Positions 55,029 through 64,000 of a DNA stretch of 64,000 nt are shown here, piece by piece; position 1 is the stretch's first letter, and every line of letters begins with the position of its first letter. The notes beneath the pieces were generated by a model, which ran no database searches, had not been told where the DNA came from, and saw nothing but the letters and a program-made list of their open reading frames with translations. The DNA is from DASUPK01 sp963831605 (GTDB taxonomy: Bacteria; Actinomycetota; Thermoleophilia; Solirubrobacterales; 70-9): the NCBI GenBank assembly GCA_963831605.1, contig CAWHQR010000002.1:310001-374000 (forward strand). Direction: 5' to 3'. The position numbers and the translations under genes are program-made.

Positions 55029-56707
55029 CAGCCCACCATGTCCCGGGCGGCTGCGCCGGCGGGGATCATCGGGTAGCAGTTCTCTTCCTTGGTGACCCGG
55101 ACGTCGAGCAGGACCGGGCCTTCGGTGGCGAGCGCATCGCGCATCGCCCCCTCGACCTCGTCCTTGTCGTCGACCTGCATCCCCGTGGCGCCGAAGGCGT
55201 CGGCCAGCTTCGCCCAGTCCGGGCTCGGCCCCATCTCGACGGAGCTGTAGCGGCCGTCCCAGAAGAGCTCCTGCCACTGGCGGACCATGCCGAAGTAGCC
55301 GTTGTTCATCAGGAAGACCTTGACCGGGATCTGGTGGCGCACCGCGGTCGCGAGCTCCTGGCAGGTCATGATCAGGCTGCCGTCACCCGCCAGGCAGACG
55401 ACCGTGTCGTCGGGCTGGGCGACCTTGGCGCCGATCGCGCTGGGCAGGCCGAACCCCATCGTCCCGAGCCCACCGGAGTTGATCCAGCGGCGCGGCTTGT
55501 CGAACCCGTAGTACTGGGCGGCCCACATCTGGTGCTGGCCGACGTCGGAGGTGATGATCGCGTCGCCGTCGGTGGCGGCGAACATCGCCTGGACCATCCG
55601 CTGGGGCTTGATCTCGGCGTCGCTCGAGTCCTCGTAGTTGAGCGGGTATTCCTTCTGCCAGGCGCTGATCTGCTCCCACCATGGATCCAGGCGCGAGCCG
55701 TCGGCCTGCGAGGCGCGGTACTCCTTGACCAGCTTGGGAAGCACCTCCTTGACGTCGCCGACGATCGGGATGTGCGCCGGGACGTTCTTGGAGATCTCGG
55801 CGGGATCGATGTCGATGTGGACGAACTTGGCGCGCGGCGCGAACTCGGAGAGCTTGCCGGTGATCCGGTCGTCGAAACGGGCGCCGATGTTGACGATCAG
55901 GTCAGCGTTGTCCATCGCGTAGTTGGCCGTGCGCGTGCCGTGCATCCCGAGCATGCCGAGCCACTGATCGTTGCTGGCGGGGAAACCGCCCAGCCCCATC
56001 AGGGTGCAGGTCACGGGGAACTTGTCGGCGAGACAGAGCTCGCGCAGCTCCTCGGCCGCGTTGCCGTTGATCACGCCGCCGCCGGCGTAGATCACCGGCC
56101 GCTGCGCGTTGGCGAGCGCTCGAGCGGCGATCCGGATCTGCTTGATGTTGCCCTCCGTGGAGGGCTTGTAGCCAGGCAGGTTCGGGGTGTCGGTGCGCGG
56201 CTCGTACTCGATGTCAGCGCGGGAAAGGTCCTGCGGGATGTCGACCAGGACCGGTCCAGGGCGACCGGTCGAGGCGATGTGGAAGGCAGCGTGGATGTAG
56301 TCCGGGATGAAGCGGGGGTCCTGGACCATGAAGCTGTGCTTGACGATCGGCATCGTGATGCCGTTGACGTCGGCCTCCTGGAAGCCGTCGGTGCCGATCA
56401 GCTCGGTGCGGACCTGCCCGGTGATGAAGACGGTCGGGACCGAGTCCATGATCGCGTCCGCGATCGGCGTGATCAGGTTGGTCGCGCCGGGCCCGGAGGT
56501 GGCGAAGGCGACGCCCACGCGACCTGAGGCCTTCGCGTACCCCTCGGCCATGTGACCAGCCCCCTGCTCGTGGCGCGCCTGGATATGGACGAGGTCCGCG
56601 TCATGAACGGCGTCGTAGATCGGCAGGTTGGCGCCACCGGGAATTCCGAAGATGTGCTCAACGCCCTCAGCCTTGAGGGCCTCCATGACTGCGTCAGCGG
56701 CGCGCAT
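55028..56707 (-). CDS. ilvB: Acetolactate synthase large subunit
   Basis: 559 residues, a thiamine-diphosphate enzyme. It has FGIPGGANLPIYDAVHD, the catalytic glutamate in ARHEQGAGHMAEGYA, FATSGPGATNLITPIADA, the FAD-binding middle domain, GLGTMGFGLPSAIGAKVA, and the ThDP motif GDGSLIMTCQELATA ending LMNNGYFGMVRQWQELF. First step of valine and isoleucine synthesis. It starts 51 bp after the sulfoquinovose synthase gene on the same strand. Confidence 0.97.
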   Translation of the reverse strand: MRAADAVMEALKAEGVEHIFGIPGGANLPIYDAVHDADLVHIQARHEQGAGHMAEGYAKASGRVGVAFATSGPGATNLITPIADAIMDSVPTVFITGQVRTELIGTDGFQEADVNGITMPIVKHSFMVQDPRFIPDYIHAAFHIASTGRPGPVLVDIPQDLSRADIEYEPRTDTPNLPGYKPSTEGNIKQIRIAARALANAQRPVIYAGGGVINGNAAEELRELCLADKFPVTCTLMGLGGFPASNDQWLGMLGMHGTRTANYAMDNADLIVNIGARFDDRITGKLSEFAPRAKFVHIDIDPAEISKNVPAHIPIVGDVKEVLPKLVKEYRASQADGSRLDPWWEQISAWQKEYPLNYEDSSDAEIKPQRMVQAMFAATDGDAIITSDVGQHQMWAAQYYGFDKPRRWINSGGLGTMGFGLPSAIGAKVAQPDDTVVCLAGDGSLIMTCQELATAVRHQIPVKVFLMNNGYFGMVRQWQELFWDGRYSSVEMGPSPDWAKLADAFGATGMQVDDKDEVEGAMRDALATEGPVLLDVRVTKEENCYPMIPAGAAARDMVG

Positions 56708-56758
56708 GGGGCAAAGGTAGCTAAAGCCGTTCGCCGGGGCGAATGCTGCGTGTCGCGG

Positions 56759-57931
56759 CTAGCGCGCGCCGGCGGGCGTGCCGGGATTCCACTGCGTCTG
56801 CGGGTCGATCGCGGAGTCGATCACGCGGTCGCGGTGGCGGTCGATCGTCTTCAGCATCGAGCGGACCAGCTCGTCGCCGAGGTAGCTCGGCTTCAGGCCC
56901 AGGTCCAGCAGCTTGGTGTGGACTGGGTTGTAGTAGTGCTCCTCGAGCTCGACGCGCGGGTTCTCGACGTTCTCGATGTCGATCTCGAAGCCGACCTCGG
57001 CAGCCGAGGCCTGCACCAGCTCGGCCAGCTCGCCGACGGAGAACTGCTCGGTGAACTGGTTGTAGACCCGGAACTCGCCGGCGTCCGCGGGGTTTTCGAC
57101 GGCCAGCTCGACGCACTGGAGCGTGTCACGGATGTTGAGGAAGCCGCGCGTCTGACCGCCCTTCCCGTAGACGGTGAGTGGATGTCCGACGACCGCCTGG
57201 ACGCAGAAGCGGTTGAGGACGGTGCCGAACCACTCGTCGTAGTCGAAGCGCGTCGCGAGCCTTTCGTCCTGCGCGGTCTCGTCCGTCTCGATTCCGTAGA
57301 CGACTCCCTGGTTCAGGTCCGTCGAGCGCAGGCCCCAGACGCGGCAGGCGAAGTGGATGTTGTGGGAGTCGTGGACCTTGGAGAGGTGGTAGAGCGAGCC
57401 CGGCACCTTCGGGAAGGGCAGCGTGTCCTTGCGCCCCTTGTGCTCGATCTCGATGTAGCCCTCCTCGATGTCGATGTTGGGCGTGCCGTACTCGCCCATC
57501 GTCCCCAGCTTCACCAGGTGGCAGTCGGGAGCGTGATCGCGCAGGAAGAAGAGGAGGTTGAGCGTGCCGATCACGTTGGTGTACTGCGTCTCGACCGCCT
57601 GCTCGCGGTTCGCCATGGAGAACGGCGCCGAGGGCTGCTCGCCGTAGTGGATCACGGCCTCAGGCTTGGTCTCGACGATCACCTCCTCGAGGAAGGCGGC
57701 GTCCTCGATCGCGCCGACGTAAGAGCGGATCTCGTTCCCGGAGACCTCGCCCCAGGCGGCGATCCGCTCATCGAGAGGCATGATCGGGGTCAGGGAGTCC
57801 GTGCCGTGGCGCTCGTGCCACTTGCGGCGTGAGAAGTTGTCGACGACGGAGACCTCATGGCCACGGGCCGAGAAGCGCATCGCCGTCGGCCAGCCGAGAT
57901 AGCCGTCGCCCCCGAGGATGAGGACGCGCAT
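56759..57931 (-). CDS. sqd1: UDP-sulfoquinovose synthase (SQD1-like)
   Basis: 390 residues, extended short-chain dehydrogenase fold. The NAD loop is LILGGDGYLGWPTA. It also has HYGEQPSAPFSM, HLVKLGTMGEYGTPNIDIEEGYI, the YHLSK-V catalytic Tyr-Lys, STDLNQGVVYGIETDET, AVGHPLTVYGKGGQTRGFL and NQFTEQFSVGEL, which closely follow plant and cyanobacterial SQD1, the enzyme that makes UDP-sulfoquinovose from UDP-glucose and sulfite. I chose ATG 57931 directly before the NAD loop; TACTCT 10 bp upstream is a likely -10. No SQDG glycosyltransferase (Sqd2-like) is seen in the window. Confidence 0.9.
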   Translation of the reverse strand: MRVLILGGDGYLGWPTAMRFSARGHEVSVVDNFSRRKWHERHGTDSLTPIMPLDERIAAWGEVSGNEIRSYVGAIEDAAFLEEVIVETKPEAVIHYGEQPSAPFSMANREQAVETQYTNVIGTLNLLFFLRDHAPDCHLVKLGTMGEYGTPNIDIEEGYIEIEHKGRKDTLPFPKVPGSLYHLSKVHDSHNIHFACRVWGLRSTDLNQGVVYGIETDETAQDERLATRFDYDEWFGTVLNRFCVQAVVGHPLTVYGKGGQTRGFLNIRDTLQCVELAVENPADAGEFRVYNQFTEQFSVGELAELVQASAAEVGFEIDIENVENPRVELEEHYYNPVHTKLLDLGLKPSYLGDELVRSMLKTIDRHRDRVIDSAIDPQTQWNPGTPAGAR

Positions 57932-58012
57932 GAGACGGGGCAGAGTAGCGCCCCGGACGGCGCATCGTCGTGCCCGCACGCAGGGGGTTGCGGCCCCTAT
58001 TCTGGCGCCGCC

Positions 58013-59086
58013 TTGACCGCCCCCGTCATCGCATCGCTCTTCCCGGAACAGATCACCGCCCTGCGCGCGGTTGGCCTCGCCCTGGCGATCGCGCTGTTCG
58101 CCTTCGCCGTCTGGCGGCGTCGCTCGCTCTCGAACGCCGCCATGCTGCTCGCGATCTTCGGATCGCTGGCCCTCCTGATCGTCTCCGGCACCGAGCTGCT
58201 CAACGGATTGCTCTCGGCGCTCGCCTTCAAGCAGGGCAACGGCGGCCGGATCCTCGGTCTGGCGGTCTTCTCGATCGTGATCCTCTTCTTCCTGGTCCTG
58301 CGGGCACTGAGCGAGAGCGCCCGCATGAACCAGCAGCTCTCCGCGCTGCTCGAGGGCCTTGCCTGGGAGGAATTTCGTGAGGCGAAGCTGCCCGATCGCT
58401 TTCGCGACAGGATCGCCGTGGTCATCCCGGCGTACAACGAGGCGGAGAGCGTCGGCGACGTGGTCCGGCAGATCCCTCCCGAGGTCTGCGGCGAGAAGAC
58501 GGTGATTCTCGTCGTTGACGACGGCTCACGGGACGACACCAGCGAAGCCGCCGCCAAGGCCGGGGCCATCGTCGCCCGCCATGTCATCAACCGGGGCGGC
58601 GGTGCCGCGCTGCGCACCGGATACCGGCTGATGGCGGAGTCAGGTGCACTCGTCGTCGTGACCCTCGACGCAGACGGCCAGCACCTGCCCAGCGAGATGG
58701 AGCGCCTGGTCAAACCGGTGCTCGACGACGAGGTTGACGTCGCGCACGGCTCTCGCGTCCTGGGCGATGCCGATCCCAACACGCGCTCGCGAGAGCTGGG
58801 AATCGTGCTCTTCAACAGGATGATCTCGTTCATCACCCGCACGAAGGTCTCCGACGCCTCGAACGGCTACCGGGCTGTGCGGACAACCGTCCTTCCACAG
58901 CTCGTCCTTCGACAGGAGCAGTTCCACACCTCGGAGTTCCTGATCGAGGCGATCAAGCGCGGAGTCCCCGCCAAGGAGGTCCCCGTGACGGTGGCAAAGC
59001 GCGCGCACGGCCACTCGAAGAAGCCGGCCGTGGTTCGCTACGGCCTCGGCTTCACGAACGCGATCGTGAGGACCTGGCTCAGGTAG
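58013..59086 (+). CDS. Membrane-linked family 2 glycosyltransferase with N-terminal DUF2304-like helices
   Basis: 357 residues from TTG 58013. Three membrane helices lie in the first 100 residues (LRAVGLALAIALFAFAVW, MLLAIFGSLALLIVSG, LGLAVFSIVILFFLVL), then a GT2 domain (about 125-345): VVIPAYNEAESVGDVV, VVDDGSRDDTSE, the DADGQH metal site, and NGYRAVR. Such fusions of DUF2304 with a dolichol-phosphate-mannose-synthase-type domain are known in bacteria. TATTCT about 9 bp before the TTG suggests a leaderless message. It is divergent from sqd1 and could act in the same envelope pathway, but that is positional only. Confidence 0.85.
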   Translation: MTAPVIASLFPEQITALRAVGLALAIALFAFAVWRRRSLSNAAMLLAIFGSLALLIVSGTELLNGLLSALAFKQGNGGRILGLAVFSIVILFFLVLRALSESARMNQQLSALLEGLAWEEFREAKLPDRFRDRIAVVIPAYNEAESVGDVVRQIPPEVCGEKTVILVVDDGSRDDTSEAAAKAGAIVARHVINRGGGAALRTGYRLMAESGALVVVTLDADGQHLPSEMERLVKPVLDDEVDVAHGSRVLGDADPNTRSRELGIVLFNRMISFITRTKVSDASNGYRAVRTTVLPQLVLRQEQFHTSEFLIEAIKRGVPAKEVPVTVAKRAHGHSKKPAVVRYGLGFTNAIVRTWLR

Positions 59087-59375
59087 ATCGGTGGGCTGGC
59101 CCGGGTCGGACCTCGGCCGGATCTGGGAGATAGAGGTCGGTCCCGCACCGCGGACAGACCTGCACGTGCAGCTTCACAATGTTGTTGCAGGTCGGACAGC
59201 GCCGCTCGGGCTCGTTGTGCTCGGATCGGTAGAGGATCGCCGCGATCAGGCCGAAGATCAGCAGCACTGTGCCGACGATGAACCAGATGAGGAACGAGCT
59301 GCCCTTGCCGCGGCCCACGAATCCGGTCGCGAGGCCGAACAGGAGGGCGATGAGAATGTATGGCGCTCCGGCCAT
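59079..59375 (-). CDS. Small membrane protein with a C-terminal zinc ribbon
   Basis: 98 residues: two membrane helices (PYILIALLFGLATGFVG, FLIWFIVGTVLLIFGLIAAIL), then a zinc ribbon CPTCNNIVKLHVQVCPRCGTDL. The end overlaps the glycosyltransferase by 8 bp. Function unknown. It lies 15 bp downstream of gatB's neighbourhood on the other side but starts separately. Confidence 0.8.
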   Translation of the reverse strand: MAGAPYILIALLFGLATGFVGRGKGSSFLIWFIVGTVLLIFGLIAAILYRSEHNEPERRCPTCNNIVKLHVQVCPRCGTDLYLPDPAEVRPGPAHRST

Positions 59376-59390
59376 CCGCCGAGCTTAGGC

Positions 59391-60820
<1,430 letters not shown>

Positions 60821-60824
<4 letters not shown>

Positions 60825-62257
60825 CTCGGCCCTCCCTTGCCGCTGAAGCCGATCGCGCCCTCGAGGGCATGGGCGGCGTCCAGCATCGCCGAGTCGCTGA
60901 ACGCAGGGCCGGCGATCTGAAAGCCGACCGGCAACTCCGGGCCGCCGCCGTCGGGCGGGGCGACCCCCGCGGGAATCGAGATCGCGGGAATGCCCGCCAG
61001 CGGCATCGGGACGGTGCAGTAGTCGTTCATGTACATGGCCAGCGGATCGTCGGTCTTCGAGCCCAGCTCGAAGGCCACCGTCGGCGAGGTGGGTGTGACG
61101 ACGAAGTCGAAGCTCTCGAAGGCCTTCGAGAAGTCCTCGGCGATCTTGGTTCGCACCCGCTGGGCGCGGCCGTAGTACGCGTCGTAGTAGCCGGAGGAGA
61201 GCGCGTAAGTGCCGAGCATGATCCGTCGCTTCACCTCGGCTCCGAACCCCTTGGCGCGAGTCTCCTCGTACATCTCGGTGAGGTCGCCGGCGTCCACCCT
61301 CATCCCGTAGCGAACGCCATCGAAGCGAGCCAGGTTCGCGGACGCCTCGGCCGGGGCGAGCACGTAGTAGGCCGAAATCCCATGCGGTGCATGCGGAAGC
61401 TCGGTTTCGGAGACCTCTCCGCCGAGCTCCTCGATCAGCGCGACGGTCCGCTCGAAGATGTCCTTGACGCCGGACTCGATCCCCTCGGCCTCGGAGGCCA
61501 GTTCCCTGGGAATGCCGAAGCTGAGGCCCTTGAGGTCCTCCCGGCTGGGCAGCTCGATCCCTCCCTCGATCCCGATCGAGGTCGAGTCGCAGGGGTCACG
61601 CCCCTCGACCGCCCGCAGGACCAGCGCTGCGTCGGTGACGTCCCTGGTCAGGGGGCCGCACTGGTCGAGCGAGGACGCGAAGGCGATCATCCCGTACCTG
61701 GAGACGGCGCCGTAGGTGGGCTTCATGCCCACGATCCCGCAGAGCGCCGCCGGCTGGCGGATCGAGCCGCCGGTATCGGTCCCGATCGCACAGGGGGCCA
61801 GGCGGCCCGCGACGGCCGCGGCGCTGCCGCCGGAGGAGCCACCCGGAACGCGGCCCGGGTCCCACGGGTTGAGGACCGGGCCGTAGCCCGAGTTCTCGTT
61901 CGAGGAGCCCATCGCGAACTCGTCCATGTTCACCTTGCCGAGCACGCGCGCGCCGGCCTCCCGGAGCTTGCGGACGGCGGTCGCCGTGTAGGGCGGGCGG
62001 TAGCCCTCGAGGATCCGCGAGCCGGCGGTGGTCGGGATGCCCTCGGTGCAGAAGATGTCCTTGACCGCCACGGGAATCCCGCCGAGCGGGCCCTCGCCCG
62101 CCTCCTCCGGCTCCTCCGCGGTCCAGAGAAACGCGTTGAGCGAGTCCCCGGCCGCAGCCTCCCGGTAGGCGTCGAAGTACTCGTCCGCCGAGAGCTCGCC
62201 GGAGCGGATCCGCCCGGCCGCCTCGGCGACCGTGAGATCGATCGGATCGCCCGCCAT
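60821..62257 (-). CDS. gatA: Asp/Glu-tRNA(Asn/Gln) amidotransferase subunit A
   Basis: 478 residues, the amidase subunit that releases ammonia from glutamine. The amidase-signature triad is visible: lysine in IPVAVKDIFCTEG, cis-serine and nucleophile in PGGSSGGSAAAVAGRLAPCAIGTDTGGSIRQPAALCG. It starts directly after the gatC stop with no gap. With GatB and GatC it converts mischarged Glu-tRNA(Gln) or Asp-tRNA(Asn). Confidence 0.97.
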
Positions 62258-62542
62258 CTACGCCTGGGGCGAGGGGACGCGGAAGGCGCCGGAAGCGGGA
62301 TCGGGGGCGCTCTCCAGCACCTCGTCGCGATCCCAGCTCGGGCGGGGCTCGTCGGGACGGAAGACGTTCTCGAGCGCGATCACATGCGAGGTCGGGTCGA
62401 CTCCATCCAGGTCAAGCTCAGAGATCCGCTCGACGTGCTCGAGGATGCCGGAGAGCTCCGTGGCCATCCGCTCGACCTCCTCATCCGTGAGCCGCAGCCG
62501 GGCGAGCCGCGCCACGTGCAGGACCTGTTCCCGGTCGATCAT
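62258..62542 (-). CDS. gatC: Asp/Glu-tRNA(Asn/Gln) amidotransferase subunit C
   Basis: 94 residues, the small bridging subunit: VLHVARLARLRLTDEEVERMATELSGIL, then LDGVDPTSHV and an acidic tail. I chose ATG 62542 (MIDREQ) because TATGAT at 62550-62555 (minus strand) sits 7 bp upstream, giving a leaderless message; the further ATGs would lie on or before that -10. Confidence 0.93.
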   Translation of the reverse strand: MIDREQVLHVARLARLRLTDEEVERMATELSGILEHVERISELDLDGVDPTSHVIALENVFRPDEPRPSWDRDEVLESAPDPASGAFRVPSPQA

Positions 62543-62549
62543 GCGGCGG

Positions 62550-62565
62550 ATCATAGGCATAGGAT
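62550..62565. promoter_or_regulatory. Back-to-back -10 elements of the gatC and membrane-protein promoters
   Basis: TATGAT (62550-62555, minus strand, 7 bp before the gatC ATG) and TAGGAT (62560-62565, plus strand, 9 bp before the ATG at 62575) occupy a 32-bp divergent gap. Both imply transcripts with almost no leader. No good -35 can be placed without entering the opposite gene. Confidence 0.5.
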
Positions 62566-62574
62566 CCCGGCGCG

Positions 62575-63015
62575 ATGACGGGGGAGAAAGCCGAGCGCTT
62601 CGTCGTTCTCAGCCTGCGGCTGCTGGCGATCGGGTTCGCGATCACCGGCTTCTTCTTCATCGCCTGGCCGGACGGCACGCTCGACCGCATCACCGAGCTC
62701 GGCCACCACTTCGGCTTCCACACCCCCGTGCCGAAGACGGACGAGCGCCTCTGGCTCTCGCTGGGCTTCGCCTACATGGTGGTGATCACGTTCCTGGCAT
62801 GGATCGCCTCCACGGACGTCGTCCGCTACCGGCCGATGATCCTGGCCCTCGCCGCCGGCAAGGCCGCCTCGTCGATCACCTCGCTGATCTTCTTCATCCA
62901 GGACGATGTCTTCGCCTATCTGCTCAACGGGATCGTCGACGGCTCGCTCGTCTTCGTCTCCCTGCTGCTCTTCTCGCTTGCCGGCCGGGTTGGCTCCCCA
63001 GCCGCACCTCCCTGA
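62575..63015 (+). CDS. Membrane protein of unknown function
   Basis: 146 residues with four hydrophobic segments (LSLRLLAIGFAITGFFFIA, LSLGFAYMVVITFLAWIA, MILALAAGKAASSITSLIFFI, IVDGSLVFVSLLLFSL). A KTDERLWLSLGFAYM segment joins helices 1 and 2. It is followed by the GMC oxidoreductase gene and may be its partner. The family is not recognised. Confidence 0.75.
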   Translation: MTGEKAERFVVLSLRLLAIGFAITGFFFIAWPDGTLDRITELGHHFGFHTPVPKTDERLWLSLGFAYMVVITFLAWIASTDVVRYRPMILALAAGKAASSITSLIFFIQDDVFAYLLNGIVDGSLVFVSLLLFSLAGRVGSPAAPP

Positions 63016-63085
63016 AGGCGCGCGCCGGGGCTCCGGGCCGCCGAGCTCAGGACTCTGCGAGCGATCGCGGAGGCAATCGCCCCTG

Positions 63086-64000
63086 GTGAGGACGGTCTGC
63101 CCAGCCGCCGGGACCGAGGTGCCGGTGGCCGAGCCACTCGCGCGATTCCTCTCGCGCATGCCGGCCCGAACCGTGCAGGTCGTTCGCCTCGCTCTTCGGA
63201 TGATCGAATTCCTCCCCTTCCCCTGGCGCTTCAGCCGGATGAGCACCCAGGCGCGCTCCGAGTACATGGCGAAGATGGAGGGCTCGCGATTCTCGCTCTA
63301 TCGCGACCTCCTGCTGCTGGCGAAGCTGCTCGCGATGGTCGGCTGGGCACGCGATGAGCGGGTTCGGCGCGCCATCGGGGTCGAGTCACGCTGCGCGGTT
63401 GCCGAGGGCGCCCCGCAGCCATCCTCGACCGGCGTCGGCGATCTCGAGCCACGCGGCGCCGGAGAGGACTGCGACGTCGCGATCGTCGGCTCCGGTGCGG
63501 GCGGGGCCGCCGCCGCGGCGATCCTCGCCGAGGCGGGACTCGACGTGATGGTGCTCGAGTCTGGGCCCTACGTCGACAAGACGACCTATCCGAGCGACCC
63601 GCTCGAGGGCCTGCCCCTGCTCTACCGCGACGGCGGCATGACGATCGCGATGGGCAAGCCCGCGATCCCCATCCCTGTCGGCCGGACCGTCGGCGGAACC
63701 ACGGTGATCAACTCGGGAACCTGCTTCCGCGCGCCCGCCGAGGTGCTCGACGAATGGCAGCGCGGCGAGGGCATCCAGTGGGCCGGCGATCTCGACCCGC
63801 TCTACGACTCCGCCGAGGAGACGCTGGCCGTGACGCCACTCGACCTCGAGACCCTGGGGCGAAACGGCCAGCTCTGCGCCGAGGGGGCCGCCGCCCTCGG
63901 GGCGAGCGGCGGCCCGATCAGCCGCAACGCCGGCCGCTGCGTCCAGTGCAGCTCATGCCCGCTCGGCTGCCAGATCGACGCCAAGCAAGCCACGCATGTC
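63086..64000 (+). CDS. GMC-family oxidoreductase, 3' part outside the window
   Basis: 305 residues are visible with no stop by 64000. FLPFPWRFSRMST lies near residue 50. The FAD-binding loop CDVAIVGSGAGGAAAAAILAEAG starts near 130, followed by GRTVGGTTVINSGTCFRAP and RCVQCSSCPLGCQIDAKQATHV, typical of actinobacterial GMC/choline-dehydrogenase-like enzymes. The usual N-terminal helix is readable upstream in a different frame (AELRTLRAIAEAIAPGEDG, 63040-63096), so either a frameshift lies near 63095-63110 or translation starts at GTG 63086. Substrate unknown. Confidence 0.75.
   Translation, partial: MRTVCPAAGTEVPVAEPLARFLSRMPARTVQVVRLALRMIEFLPFPWRFSRMSTQARSEYMAKMEGSRFSLYRDLLLLAKLLAMVGWARDERVRRAIGVESRCAVAEGAPQPSSTGVGDLEPRGAGEDCDVAIVGSGAGGAAAAAILAEAGLDVMVLESGPYVDKTTYPSDPLEGLPLLYRDGGMTIAMGKPAIPIPVGRTVGGTTVINSGTCFRAPAEVLDEWQRGEGIQWAGDLDPLYDSAEETLAVTPLDLETLGRNGQLCAEGAAALGASGGPISRNAGRCVQCSSCPLGCQIDAKQATHV

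Overview
The window is high-GC DNA and reads as a chromosomal segment of an actinobacterium, most probably class Thermoleophilia (Solirubrobacterales-like). This placement is an inference. It rests on an ImuB/DUF6504/DnaE2 cassette behind a Gram-positive-type LexA box, a deazaflavin/F420-type nitroreductase, classical menaquinone genes, an indirect GatCAB route, many TAnnnT promoters that seem to give leaderless transcripts, and the general look of the 16S gene. There are no phage genes, insertion sequences or CRISPR arrays. Most of the window is housekeeping biosynthesis packed into short-gap or overlapping operons.

Layout. 1-2.8 kb: a SnoaL-like protein, a candidate small RNA, an isocitrate/isopropylmalate-dehydrogenase relative and a lipoprotein that may start on ATC. 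2.8-7.7 kb: the SOS translesion-synthesis cassette imuB-DUF6504-dnaE2. 7.7-10.2 kb: small conserved and membrane proteins, including a tandem pair sharing one domain. 10.25-15.65 kb: a complete rRNA operon (minus strand, 16S-23S-5S, no spacer tRNA) with readable processing stems and a terminator-like hairpin in its leader. 15.66-20 kb: tyrS and a class A penicillin-binding protein. 20-30.3 kb: one long minus-strand run, xre/cupin regulator-leuC-leuD-methyltransferase-leuB-ilvE-cimA-degT-argH-mpg. 30.4-33.2 kb: an MMPL transporter and a lipoprotein. 33.2-35.4 kb: an F420-type protein and leuA, preceded by a leucine-rich leader peptide. 35.5-43.4 kb: membrane and secreted proteins and serC-serA-qor. 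43.5-46 kb: envelope proteins, including a frameshifted collagen-like gene. 46-57.9 kb: ilvC, the men cluster, ilvB-ilvN and a UDP-sulfoquinovose synthase. 58-64 kb: a glycosyltransferase, gatCAB and a truncated GMC oxidoreductase.

Functional logic. leuA, leuB, leuC, leuD, ilvB, ilvN, ilvC, ilvE and cimA give almost the whole branched-chain amino-acid pathway; ilvD is the evident absentee. menF, menD, menC, menE, menB and menA give menaquinone from chorismate to demethylmenaquinone, apart from menH. serC/serA and argH add serine and arginine steps.

The most interesting signal is upstream of leuA. A 19-residue leader peptide contains five consecutive leucine codons. That pyrimidine-rich run is complementary over 12 nt (11 Watson-Crick pairs and one G-U) to the leuA ribosome-binding site. 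This suggests translational attenuation in which the regulatory codons are themselves the anti-Shine-Dalgarno.
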